Source: SZUA-87 sp041687805 (GTDB taxonomy: Bacteria > Actinomycetota > Acidimicrobiia > Acidimicrobiales > Aldehydirespiratoraceae). From it: a stretch of 12,713 nt of DNA. The stretch covers positions 1 to 12,713 of the forward strand of contig JBDNJK010000055.1 of NCBI GenBank assembly GCA_041687805.1, read 5' to 3'. Positions 1-6,934 of this stretch are shown here, piece after piece (positions within the stretch are counted from its first letter, which is position 1; the number at the start of each line of letters is the position of its first letter). Under the pieces are notes generated by a model that did no database searches, was not told the DNA's origin, and saw nothing but the letters and a program-made list of their open reading frames with translations. A program made the position numbers and the translations under genes.

Positions 1-993
1 CATCTTCGAGCGCCGCTCGATGGTTTCGTCGATTCGTGACGCGTATCCATAGGGCGCGCCGCGGCCACCAAAGGCGATCCGATTGTCGGCTGTTCGCTGA
101 CCGTAGATGACAAGGTGGCGGTCGTCGGAGAACGTCTCCTGTTGGGCCAGGCCGATGTCGTCCCATACATTTTGGTCGAGCGGCTCGGTGGCGACCATGA
201 GCGAGTAGAGCGGCACCATTGTGCGGGCATGGCCGTTGAGGCTTTTCGTGTATCCCTCAGTGGCACGAACCACGATGTCGGCCTTCACGCGCCCGCGCTC
301 CGTGCTGACGGATCCGGATTCGATCGCAGTCGCCGCCGTTGACTCCACGATGCGTCCGCCGAGCCGCTCGACTGCTTCGGCCAGACCACGCACAAGGCGA
401 GCGGGCTGCAACCTCGCCGTGTGGGCGAAGAACAGTCCGCCGAGAACGTCGGTGGCGTTGAGCCGCGATTTCGCCTCGTCGACGCTGAGTTTGCGAAGGT
501 CTGATTCGTCGAACCCAAGGTATCGGTCGTGTTCGACTTCGTTGGCCTGCAAACGCAGTTGCGCTCCATTGCGAGCGACGCGCACGGTGCCGCCCTTGAC
601 GAAGTCGCAATCGATGGTTTCCGCTGCCGCGACTCGCCCGACTTCATCGACCGATTCCATCGCCGCTCGAACCATTCTCACTGCGGAATCGTGATCGGCG
701 GCCCGCACCATGGAGTCGTAGCCGCCGGCCACTTCGCCGACGCACCATCCGCCGTTGCGACCAGATGCTCCGAACCCCACAATGTCGCGCTCGATCACCA
801 GAACGCGAAGCGTCGGGTCGGCTGACAGGAGGTAGTAGGCGGTCCATAGACCTGTGTAGCCACCGCCAACTATTGCCACATCAACGTCGGTGTCGCCATC
901 GAGAGCGGGCCGCGGCGCCAACGACTCTGGCTGGGATTCCAGCCAGAGTGATCGCTCGCGGTATTTGGTGTCTGGCTGCTCTTCACCGTTCAT
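1..993 (-). CDS. FAD-dependent amine/amino-acid oxidoreductase (DadA/PuuB-like), C-terminus cut by window edge
   Basis: A minus-strand reading frame opens at ATG 993-991 and stays open to base 1, giving 331 residues. The family usually has about 430-470, so the C-terminal FAD/substrate-closing part lies outside the window. The N-terminus shows a Rossmann dinucleotide-binding loop (G43-G48 within VAIVGGGYTG), an acidic ribose-binding residue at E68, and the GFGASGRNGG segment (73-82) typical of DAO-fold oxidases such as PuuB and DadA. An ATEPL stretch follows in the middle of the protein. It is a paralogue of the gene just upstream (1005-2411), sharing the loop, the following DP-L-VLV-E pattern and GFGAS-RNGG. 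The two are separated by 11 bp, with the Shine-Dalgarno sequence touching the upstream stop codon. Expected role: flavin-dependent oxidative deamination of an amine or amino acid in the cytoplasm. The substrate cannot be read from sequence. Fold assignment is firm; a polyamine-related role is inferred from the neighbours. Confidence 0.9.
   Translation of the reverse strand, partial: MNGEEQPDTKYRERSLWLESQPESLAPRPALDGDTDVDVAIVGGGYTGLWTAYYLLSADPTLRVLVIERDIVGFGASGRNGGWCVGEVAGGYDSMVRAADHDSAVRMVRAAMESVDEVGRVAAAETIDCDFVKGGTVRVARNGAQLRLQANEVEHDRYLGFDESDLRKLSVDEAKSRLNATDVLGGLFFAHTARLQPARLVRGLAEAVERLGGRIVESTAATAIESGSVSTERGRVKADIVVRATEGYTKSLNGHARTMVPLYSLMVATEPLDQNVWDDIGLAQQETFSDDRHLVIYGQRTADNRIAFGGRGAPYGYASRIDETIERRSKM
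924..949 (-). repeat. Perfect 11-bp inverted repeat inside the 5' end of the second oxidase gene
   Basis: ACTCTGGCTGG (924-934) and CCAGCCAGAGT (939-949) are exact reverse complements separated by 4 nt (GATT on the plus strand). In the minus-strand mRNA this gives an 11-bp, GC-rich stem with an AATC loop, about 45-70 nt downstream of the start codon, within codons 15-23. Whether it influences translation or mRNA decay, or is only a coding coincidence, is not known. Confidence 0.6.
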
Positions 994-1000
994 GATCGTT

Positions 1001-1006
1001 CTCCTC
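1001..1006 (-). promoter_or_regulatory. Shine-Dalgarno of the second oxidase, overlapping the stop codon of the first
   Basis: On the minus strand GAGGAG (1006..1001) overlaps the TGA stop (1007..1005) of the upstream oxidase and sits 7 nt before the ATG at 993. This fixes the start of the downstream oxidase and suggests translational coupling of the two paralogues. Confidence 0.7.
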
Positions 1007-2411
1007 AGGAATCGAAACCAATACCGAATCGGTCGAGCAATTTGAGCCATGGGCCGCGGCGCCCCTGGTTGGCGTCGGCGTTCTGGATCGCCTTGCGTGT
1101 TACGGCGACCGCACCCCAACGCAACGGTTCGGGCGGGAACGGGAACGGCTTTTTGCGCACCATTGCCAGTTGGGTTCGCTCGGTGGAGCGGCCTTGGACA
1201 ATGTCGAGCGCCACTCTCGCCCCAAATCGGCTTGCTCCTACCCCCAGGCCGGTATACCCAACTGCCCACGCCAATCGACCTTTGAAGCTCGTGCCCCAAG
1301 TTGCGGTGAACCGCGAGGTAGTGGCGATCGGCCCGGCCCAACGATGAGTGAATCGCAGCCCCTCCAACTGGGGGAACGTAGTGAAAAAGTGCTCCGAGAG
1401 CATCTTGTGGATGGTGTCGGAATTTTCGAACTTGGGATCGACGCCGTTGTTGAAGTGATAGGAGGCGTCGTAGCCGCCCCAGAGAATTCGGTCGTCTGCG
1501 CTGAGTCGGTAGTAGTGGAATTGGTTGGACGCGTCTCCAACCCCTTCACGGCCAGACCAGCCAATTGATGCCATCTGATCGGCGGAGAGCGGTTCGGTCA
1601 TGAGCACGTGGTCGTAGACCGGGATCACGTGGCGGCGGATTCGACGAACCGGCGGGTTGTAGGCGTTGGTGGCCACAACCACCCGATCTGTCGTGACCGA
1701 ACCGTTGGCGGTGGACACAACGAGAGAATTGCCCTCAGCTGAGATTCCGGTGACCTTCGATCGATCGTGGAACGTGGCGCCCAAGTCTTCGGCAGCGGAC
1801 CGCAAACCCCACACGAGTTTGGCCGGATCGACTAAAGCGGAGTCGCGTCGGATCACCAGCCCACCCATATATGTAGGGGAATCGACCAGCGCTCTCACGC
1901 CGGCGGAGTCGAGCAATTCGAAGTCGTCACCCGCCCGAGCGAATTCGGTAGCACCTTCTGTGAGTTCGTCGACTTGCCACTGCTCGGTTGCAACACTGAT
2001 CTCACCGCGACGGTGGAAATCGGCGTCAATGTCGTGGCGTTGCAGGGTTGCCTCGATGCCGTCGAGGTTCTCTCGACCGAGCCTGTTGAGGGTCGGCATC
2101 TCGTCGGGCCAGTGCGACAGTCCGTTGAAAAGCCCGTGGGTGAGCGAAGAGTCGCAGAAACCCCCGTTGCGGGTGCTGGCTCCGAAGCCGCAAACCTCGG
2201 CTTCGAGCACCAATACCGAAAGTTGTGGATCATCTTCGAGCGCCTGGATTGCCGTCCACAATCCCGTGAACCCGCCACCAACCACGACCAGATCAGCGGT
2301 TGACCTGCCCCTCAGCGGCGTGCCCTCCTCGGGAGCCCCAGGCTGGTGGGGCCAAAAGGCTGCGGGGCGGGCGTTGCTGAGGGCTTCGAGTGCCCAACTG
2401 GGAGTGGTCAT
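1005..2411 (-). CDS. FAD-dependent oxidoreductase, gamma-glutamylputrescine oxidase-like (DadA/PuuB family)
   Basis: This complete 468-residue protein is of normal length for the family. It has a dinucleotide-binding loop at 45-50 (GGGFTG after LVVV), an acidic residue E70 at the end of the second strand, and GFGASTRNGG (75-84), the flavin-contacting segment of DAO-fold oxidases. A MTEPL stretch and a C-terminal GYTGLGVGASR segment (second FAD-contacting region) follow. These features resemble PuuB-like oxidases, which oxidise an amine next to a carboxylate-bearing or gamma-glutamylated chain and produce an aldehyde, ammonia and hydrogen peroxide. The gene lies 16 bp after the aldehyde dehydrogenase, which would consume such an aldehyde. 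No convincing Shine-Dalgarno sequence precedes the ATG at 2411, so translation may be coupled to the preceding gene. No PuuA-type glutamate ligase is visible, so a free amine may be the substrate. Family is secure, exact substrate is not. Confidence 0.9.
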   Translation of the reverse strand: MTTPSWALEALSNARPAAFWPHQPGAPEEGTPLRGRSTADLVVVGGGFTGLWTAIQALEDDPQLSVLVLEAEVCGFGASTRNGGFCDSSLTHGLFNGLSHWPDEMPTLNRLGRENLDGIEATLQRHDIDADFHRRGEISVATEQWQVDELTEGATEFARAGDDFELLDSAGVRALVDSPTYMGGLVIRRDSALVDPAKLVWGLRSAAEDLGATFHDRSKVTGISAEGNSLVVSTANGSVTTDRVVVATNAYNPPVRRIRRHVIPVYDHVLMTEPLSADQMASIGWSGREGVGDASNQFHYYRLSADDRILWGGYDASYHFNNGVDPKFENSDTIHKMLSEHFFTTFPQLEGLRFTHRWAGPIATTSRFTATWGTSFKGRLAWAVGYTGLGVGASRFGARVALDIVQGRSTERTQLAMVRKKPFPFPPEPLRWGAVAVTRKAIQNADANQGRRGPWLKLLDRFGIGFDS

Positions 2412-2427
2412 GATTCGAGGTGTCGGA

Positions 2428-3849
2428 TCAGTGCTTGATCATGACGTGTTTGACCTCGGTGTAGTGCTCTACGGCATACATCGACATGTCCTTGCCGTAG
2501 CCAGAATTCTTGAATCCGCCGTGGGGCATTTCCGACACGATCGGAATGTGGTCGTTGACCCAGACGGTGCCGAATTGGAGAGCCTTGCTCATCCTCATGG
2601 CGCGGCCCACATCGGAGGTCCACACGCTGGCGGCGAGTCCGTAGTCGACATCGTTGGCCCACGCGAGTGCCGTTTCCTCGTCGGGAACCGGCTGCACGGT
2701 GATGACTGGGCCGAACACCTCTCGCTGAACAATCTCCGAATCCTGGCGGACGCCCACCACCACCGACGGTTCGTAGAAGTAGCCGTCGCCTTCGCGGGAG
2801 CCGCCGCCGACGGTGACTTCGGCGCCGGCCTCGCGGGCCCGGTCGACATATCCACTGACCCGAGCGAGATGAGCATCCGAGATGACAGGCCCCATGGCAG
2901 TGTCGGGGTCCATCGGGTCGCCCGTGCTGACGCCGGCCACTGAGTCGGTGAGGCGAGCCACGAAATCGTCGTGAATCTTCGAACCGGCGATGACGCGACA
3001 GGGTGCGGTGCAGTCCTGCCCAGAGTTGTAGAAGGCGGTCTCGGTGAGATTGGCCACCACGGCCTCGATGTCGGCATCGTCAAACACGATCACCGGCGCT
3101 TTCCCGCCCAGTTCGAGATGAACGCGCTTGAGCGACTCGGCTGAGGTCCGGGCCACCGACTTGCCCGCTCCGACGCTTCCAGTGATCGACACCATGGCGA
3201 TGTCGGGGTGTTGGCAGAGCGCGACTCCGGCCGTGTCGCCTCGTCCGCATACGACGTTGACCACTCCCGGCGGGAGAATGTCGGCTGTGATCTCGGCGAA
3301 CTTCATGGCCGAGTAGGGGGTGAGTTCCGATGGCTTTAGGACCACGGTGTTTCCGGCCGCGAGGGCCGGCCCGAGCTTCCAGGTGGCCATGTTGAGCGGG
3401 TAGTTCCACGGGGCGATCGAGCCGATGACGCCGAGCGGATCGCGGCGGATCATCGACGTGTAGCCCTCCATGTATTCGCCGGCGGCCTTCCCCTCGAGGA
3501 ATCGACATGCGGAGGCGAAGAAACGCCAGTTGTCGAGGGTGAGATCCATCTCGAATTCGATGATCGACACAGGCTTGCCGACGTTTTCGCATTCGATCCG
3601 ACTCAACTCGTCGAGGTTTTCCTCGACGGCGTCGGCAACCTTATGGAGAATCTCGCTGCGCTCACGCGGGGTCTTGCCCGACCAGTCGGCAAAGGCGGCC
3701 TTGGCCGACTGCACTGCGTCGTCGACATCGGAGGCGTCACTGGATGGCGCGGTGCCCAGAGATGCCCCGGTAGCGGGGTTGATTACGGAGTCGGTCGCGC
3801 CGTCTCGTGCTGGACGCCAGTTGCCGCCGATGAAATTGCCGTTGGCCAC
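2428..3849 (-). CDS. patD: Gamma-aminobutyraldehyde dehydrogenase (PatD/YdcW-like ALDH)
   Basis: This 473-residue NAD-dependent aldehyde dehydrogenase is the same size as E. coli PatD (474) and matches it from memory over long stretches: GEYMEGYTSMIRRDPLG (124-140), LELGGKAPVIVFDDADIEAV and a terminal SGYGKDMSMY...HVMIKH. Catalytic residues are present: N149 (PWNY), K172 (LKPSE, cofactor), E246 (general base, ELGGK) and the nucleophile C280 (GQDC). Expected reaction: 4-aminobutanal (or its cyclic form 1-pyrroline) plus NAD+ to 4-aminobutyrate, in the cytoplasm. The start is GTG at 3849, chosen because a perfect AGGAGG lies 6 nt upstream and the protein aligns from its first residues. It is the first gene of the minus-strand arm, divergent from the aminotransferase that would make its substrate. 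Other aminoaldehydes such as 3-aminopropanal are possible substrates. Confidence 0.93.
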   Translation of the reverse strand: MANGNFIGGNWRPARDGATDSVINPATGASLGTAPSSDASDVDDAVQSAKAAFADWSGKTPRERSEILHKVADAVEENLDELSRIECENVGKPVSIIEFEMDLTLDNWRFFASACRFLEGKAAGEYMEGYTSMIRRDPLGVIGSIAPWNYPLNMATWKLGPALAAGNTVVLKPSELTPYSAMKFAEITADILPPGVVNVVCGRGDTAGVALCQHPDIAMVSITGSVGAGKSVARTSAESLKRVHLELGGKAPVIVFDDADIEAVVANLTETAFYNSGQDCTAPCRVIAGSKIHDDFVARLTDSVAGVSTGDPMDPDTAMGPVISDAHLARVSGYVDRAREAGAEVTVGGGSREGDGYFYEPSVVVGVRQDSEIVQREVFGPVITVQPVPDEETALAWANDVDYGLAASVWTSDVGRAMRMSKALQFGTVWVNDHIPIVSEMPHGGFKNSGYGKDMSMYAVEHYTEVKHVMIKH

Positions 3850-3855
3850 GGTGAT

Positions 3856-3861
3856 CCTCCT
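3856..3861 (-). promoter_or_regulatory. Strong Shine-Dalgarno deciding the GTG start of the aldehyde dehydrogenase
   Basis: CCTCCT on the plus strand reads AGGAGG on the minus strand and ends 6 nt before GTG 3849-3847. It is the best ribosome-binding site in the window and supports the non-ATG start. Confidence 0.8.
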
Positions 3862-3947
3862 ATGGATTCGACTGCGTGCTGTGCATCACATACTCGCGGC
3901 TGGGATAACAAGAATCAAGCGGAAAGTGCTATCTATGCAAGTGATAC

Positions 3948-3967
3948 AGTAGTCAATAGCTACTACT
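3948..3967. promoter_or_regulatory. Candidate operator: AGTAGT/ACTACT inverted repeat
   Basis: AGTAGT (3948-3953) and ACTACT (3962-3967) are inverted with an 8-nt spacer. The same bases can be read as AGTAG-N7-CTACT (3948-3964) with an AT-rich centre. That layout resembles the weakly conserved dyads bound by Lrp/AsnC proteins, and such a gene lies in the plus-strand operon. The repeat covers the candidate minus-strand -35 (TTGACT). A weaker TATC-N9-GATA dyad (3930-3946) lies beside it, about 18 bp centre to centre. Operator function is inferred. Confidence 0.4.
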
Positions 3968-4038
3968 TCGACGGATTCGGTTGCGTAGGCGTCACTTATG
4001 GTGTTGAATCAGCACAGACTCACACGACCGGGACTCGC

Positions 4039-5406
4039 ATGCAGCATCAGGAACTGATCGAATACTCCCACCGGCATCTCTGGGGGCATTTCACCAACAT
4101 TGGTGAAACTCCTGAGCACACCCGCATCATCGACCACGGCGACGGGTGCTACGTGTGGGACGATCAAGGAAACCGTTATCTCGACGGCCTGGCCGGACTA
4201 TTCGTGAGTCAAGTTGGTCATGGCCGCCGTGAGTTGGCTGAAGCAGCGGCGACGCAGGCTGAGAAACTCGCCTACTTCCCGATCTGGACCTACGCTCACC
4301 CGAAAGCCATCGAGTTGGCCAAGCGGCTGGCCGATTATGCGCCTGGTGATCTCAATCGAGTCTTCTTCACCACCGGTGGTTCAGATGCCGTCGAATCTGC
4401 GTGGAAGCTGGCCCGTCAGTATTTCAGGGCTATCGGCAAACCCGGGAAACACAAGGTGATCAGCCGACACTTGGCGTACCACGGCACGAGTTTCGGAGCG
4501 TTGTCGATCACCGGTCTTGCCGACATACGCACACCGTTCGAGCCCCTCGTCCCGGGCGCCCGAAAGGTGGCAAACACCAACCACTACCGGTGTCATCTGT
4601 GCGGCCACCTCGACGCCTGCAATATGATGTGTGCCGACGACATCGAGCAGATGATTCTTCGCGAAGGCCCAGATTCCGTGGCGGCCGTGTTCCTGGAACC
4701 GGTCCAGAATTCTGGTGGCTGCTTCGTGCCTCCTGACGGGTATTTCCAGCGAGTGCGCGAGATCTGCGATCGCTACGACGTCTTGCTCGTGTCCGATGAG
4801 GTCATTTGCGCCTTCGGTCGGCTGGGCCACATGTTCGGCTGTGATCGGTTTGGTTACTTGCCCGACATGATCACCTGTGCCAAGGGACTCACTTCCGGCT
4901 ATTCCCCCATGGGCGCTCTCATCGCCAGCGATCGCCTCGCTGAGCCGTTCACCGATGCCGAGGGCGAGGACTTTCTTCACGGAATCACCTTCGCCGGCCA
5001 TCCTGTGGGGTGTGCTGTGGCGCTGGCCAACCTCGATGTGTTCGAAAGAGAGAGCCTGTGTCAACACGTGCTCGACAACGAATCGGCCTTCAGAGCAGCC
5101 TTGGACGATCTGTCTGATCTTCCCATAGTCGGTGAGGTCCGTGGGGCCGGCTATTTCTACGGCATCGAGCTGGTGAAGGACCAAGCGACGAAGGAGACAT
5201 TCGGTCATGACGAGGCTCACGATTTACTTCGCGGCTTCGTGTCACTCCGATTGCTGGAGCTCGGGCTGATTTGTCGCGCCGACGATCGGGGAGAGCCTGT
5301 GATCCAACTCTCGCCTCCCCTCACCGCCGGCCAAGACGAATTCGATTTCATCAACCAGACCCTTCGCACGGTGCTGACCGAGACGATGTCGCGGATCGGA
5401 TCCTGA
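4039..5406 (+). CDS. Class III PLP aminotransferase, putrescine/omega-amino acid:pyruvate type (SpuC-like)
   Basis: The protein has 455 residues, usual for SpuC-type enzymes (about 456). Class III features are in order: GCYVWDDQGNRYLDGLAGL near the N-terminus, the cofactor phosphate loop TTGGSDAVESAWKLAR (111-126), Y147-H148-G149, E220-P221, SDEVICAFGR with D253 contacting the pyridine nitrogen, and the Schiff-base lysine K282 (AKGLTSGYSPMG). Expected reaction: transfer of a terminal amino group of putrescine or a similar diamine to pyruvate, giving alanine and an aminoaldehyde for the divergent PatD-like dehydrogenase. ATG 4039 was chosen because homology begins there. The frame stays open further upstream into the opposite-strand dehydrogenase gene, but without family character. 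Only a weak GGGA precedes the ATG, 5 nt away. Oddity: C185, C188, C194 and C198 form a tight cluster where I expect none. A beta-alanine or GABA transaminase role is the main alternative. Confidence 0.9.
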   Translation: MQHQELIEYSHRHLWGHFTNIGETPEHTRIIDHGDGCYVWDDQGNRYLDGLAGLFVSQVGHGRRELAEAAATQAEKLAYFPIWTYAHPKAIELAKRLADYAPGDLNRVFFTTGGSDAVESAWKLARQYFRAIGKPGKHKVISRHLAYHGTSFGALSITGLADIRTPFEPLVPGARKVANTNHYRCHLCGHLDACNMMCADDIEQMILREGPDSVAAVFLEPVQNSGGCFVPPDGYFQRVREICDRYDVLLVSDEVICAFGRLGHMFGCDRFGYLPDMITCAKGLTSGYSPMGALIASDRLAEPFTDAEGEDFLHGITFAGHPVGCAVALANLDVFERESLCQHVLDNESAFRAALDDLSDLPIVGEVRGAGYFYGIELVKDQATKETFGHDEAHDLLRGFVSLRLLELGLICRADDRGEPVIQLSPPLTAGQDEFDFINQTLRTVLTETMSRIGS

Positions 5407-5407
5407 G

Positions 5408-5863
5408 TTGGAGGCGCTGAAGCTAGACGACACCGACAAGTCGATCATTCGCGAACTCCAGGTCGAAGGGCGGATTCCCTACTCGCATCTGGCTCCTCGG
5501 GTTGGGCTGTCTGAGGCCGCCACGCGGCAGAGAGTGAACCGGCTCGTCGAGAGCGAGGTGGTGCAAGTCGTGGCTGTCACCGATCCGGCGGCTCTTGGGC
5601 TCGGATATCAAGCGATGATCGGCATCGGGGTCGACAACGATGTCACGAAGGTTGCTGATCAATTATCCGATCTGGTGGAGGCCAGCTATGTGGTGATTGC
5701 CGCAGGTCGTTACGACATCTTGGTGGAGGTCGTGTGCACCGATCCAGACCATCTTCTCCAAGTGGTGAACGAACACGTCCGCTCGATTCCGGGTGTGAAG
5801 AACAGCGAGGTGTTCAGTTACCTCCGTTTGGTGAAACAGTCATACAGCTGGGGGACAGCCTGA
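5408..5863 (+). CDS. Lrp/AsnC-family transcriptional regulator
   Basis: This 151-residue protein has the standard two-domain Lrp/AsnC layout. The N-terminal winged helix-turn-helix begins LDDTDKSIIRELQVEGRIPY, with the recognition helix in GLSEAATRQRVNRL (33-46). The C-terminal RAM/effector domain (about 65-145) contains the family pattern AAGRYDILVEVV (98-109). The start is taken as TTG 5408, one base after the aminotransferase stop. No ATG or GTG in frame would keep the first helix, and only a weak GGA-rich stretch precedes the TTG, so translation is probably coupled. Its stop overlaps the start of potA by 1 nt, so it belongs to the same transcript. Lrp-type proteins bind an amino acid or small amine and act on nearby genes. 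The divergent spacer with dyads is the natural target, giving autoregulation plus control of both arms. Effector unknown. Confidence 0.93.
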   Translation: MEALKLDDTDKSIIRELQVEGRIPYSHLAPRVGLSEAATRQRVNRLVESEVVQVVAVTDPAALGLGYQAMIGIGVDNDVTKVADQLSDLVEASYVVIAAGRYDILVEVVCTDPDHLLQVVNEHVRSIPGVKNSEVFSYLRLVKQSYSWGTA

Positions 5864-6933
5864 TGTCGATCGAATCACCCGCCGTTGGTATCAGAGGGAT
5901 CACGAAGCGCTTCGGGGATGTCACCGCCGTCGACGCGATCGACCTCGACATCGCCGATGGCGAATTCTTCGCATTGCTCGGTCCGTCCGGGTGCGGAAAG
6001 ACCACCACGTTGCGAATGATTGCGGGGCTCGAATTCCCGACCGAAGGCAGTCTCAAGATCTTTGGCAACGAAGTTGGAACTCTTCCCCCCAACAAGCGGC
6101 CGGTCAACACCGTTTTCCAAAACTACGCGTTGTTCCCGCATCTCAACATCATCGAAAACGTCGGGTTCGGCCTCAAAATGCAGAAGGTGCCGAAGGCCGA
6201 GATCGCCGAGCGCACCGGTGAGGCTCTCGAGATGGTGAGGCTTGGGGCCATGGCCAAACGCAAGCCGACGCAATTGTCGGGTGGCCAGCAGCAGCGCATC
6301 GCACTGGCTCGAGCGTTGGTCAACCGACCGAAGGTCCTGCTTCTGGATGAGCCGCTTGGGGCGTTGGACCTGAAACTCCGCCAGGAGATGCAGGGCGAGT
6401 TGAAGAGCCTCCAACGTGAGGTGGGTATCACCTTCGTCTTCGTCACTCACGATCAGGAGGAGGCTCTCACCATGAGTGACCGCATCGGGGTGATGCATGA
6501 CGGTCAGTTGCTTCAGGTTGATCCTCCTGAGGCGATCTACGAAAGGCCGGTCAACCGGTTTGTGGCCGATTTCATCGGGCAGACCAACCTGCTCGAGGGC
6601 ACGGTCGCCGAGACAAACATCGTGTGCCTGGCCAACGGAGCTCGGGTTCCAGTGCCGACTGATCACCCGGTAGGCACCTCGGTTGCTGTGATCCTCAGGC
6701 CCGAGCGGGCAATGGTCGGGCCCCGGGGAGTGGCCGAAACCGGCAGGTCCAATGTCGACGGGGTGATCCGTTTGGTTACCTATCTCGGTAACTCGATCGT
6801 CTACAAGGTCGGTCTCGACTGGATGGAGATCGACGTTCGCGAGGAAAACAAGCCGGGCTCGGTACGCCCTGGCGTTGGCGAGGAAGTCAGCGTGTCATGG
6901 CGCGAGGACGCAATCGCCGTGGTGGCAGGCTGA
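5863..6933 (+). CDS. potA: Spermidine/putrescine ABC transporter ATP-binding protein
   Basis: This 356-residue ATPase subunit energises polyamine uptake from the cytoplasmic face of the membrane. It has Walker A GPSGCGKT (40-47), Q-loop Q86, signature LSGGQQQR (138-145), Walker B VLLLDEP (158-164), D-loop ALD (167-169) and H-loop H196. After residue 240 comes FIGQTNLLEGTV and a C-terminal TOBE-type domain (about 280-350) as in PotA-class proteins. The start ATG 5863 overlaps the TGA of the regulator and is preceded by GGGGGA 7 nt upstream. An in-frame start 129 nt earlier lies inside the regulator gene and encodes no recognisable family sequence, so it was discarded. The stop is one base before potB. 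Related iron or thiosulfate importers share this ATPase design. The polyamine call relies on the matching permeases and binding protein. Confidence 0.93.
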   Translation: MSIESPAVGIRGITKRFGDVTAVDAIDLDIADGEFFALLGPSGCGKTTTLRMIAGLEFPTEGSLKIFGNEVGTLPPNKRPVNTVFQNYALFPHLNIIENVGFGLKMQKVPKAEIAERTGEALEMVRLGAMAKRKPTQLSGGQQQRIALARALVNRPKVLLLDEPLGALDLKLRQEMQGELKSLQREVGITFVFVTHDQEEALTMSDRIGVMHDGQLLQVDPPEAIYERPVNRFVADFIGQTNLLEGTVAETNIVCLANGARVPVPTDHPVGTSVAVILRPERAMVGPRGVAETGRSNVDGVIRLVTYLGNSIVYKVGLDWMEIDVREENKPGSVRPGVGEEVSVSWREDAIAVVAG

Positions 6934-6934
6934 C

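Larger units (their letters stand above)
3850..4038. promoter_or_regulatory. Divergent promoter/operator region between the two catabolic arms
   Basis: This 189-bp gene-free spacer between divergent starts must carry promoters for both arms. Its centre (about 3905-3970) is clearly AT-richer than the flanking genes. A minus-strand TTGACT (3956..3951) is a good -35 match, but the hexamer 17 nt downstream (GATAGC, 3933..3928) matches a -10 only weakly. On the plus strand TTGCGT (3981-3986) and TTGAAT (4004-4009) are spaced 17 nt apart and would give a leader of roughly 20 nt. Neither promoter is secure. Dyads at 3930-3946 and 3948-3967 are listed separately. Confidence 0.6.

Noticed and set aside
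1666..2943. Long plus-strand open frame (425 codons) across the oxidase and dehydrogenase genes
   Set aside because: It is antisense to two well-supported genes, spans their junction, and its translation is low-complexity Ser/Thr/Arg/Pro followed by His/Val-rich sequence with no family motif. This is an expected product of GC-rich codon bias.
3880..3890. TGTG-CAT-CACA mini-palindrome in the divergent spacer, considered as a CRP-like site
   Set aside because: The half-sites are 3 nt apart instead of the 6-nt spacing of CRP boxes, and 4-bp arms are expected by chance.
3643..4038. N-terminal extension of the aminotransferase frame (132 codons)
   Set aside because: It overlaps the dehydrogenase gene and the divergent promoter region. 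Aminotransferase homology and normal length begin at the ATG at 4039.
4381..5220. Minus-strand open frame of 279 codons inside the aminotransferase gene
   Set aside because: It is antisense to the PLP-binding core of a clear class III aminotransferase. No ribosome-binding site or family motif was seen.
5734..5862. N-terminal extension of the potA frame into the regulator gene
   Set aside because: It overlaps the conserved RAM domain of the Lrp/AsnC gene in another frame. The ATG at 5863 has a ribosome-binding site and gives the usual PotA length.
5875..6666. Minus-strand open frame of 263 codons inside potA
   Set aside because: It is antisense to the ABC ATPase motifs, and the His/Leu/Arg-rich translation has no family character.
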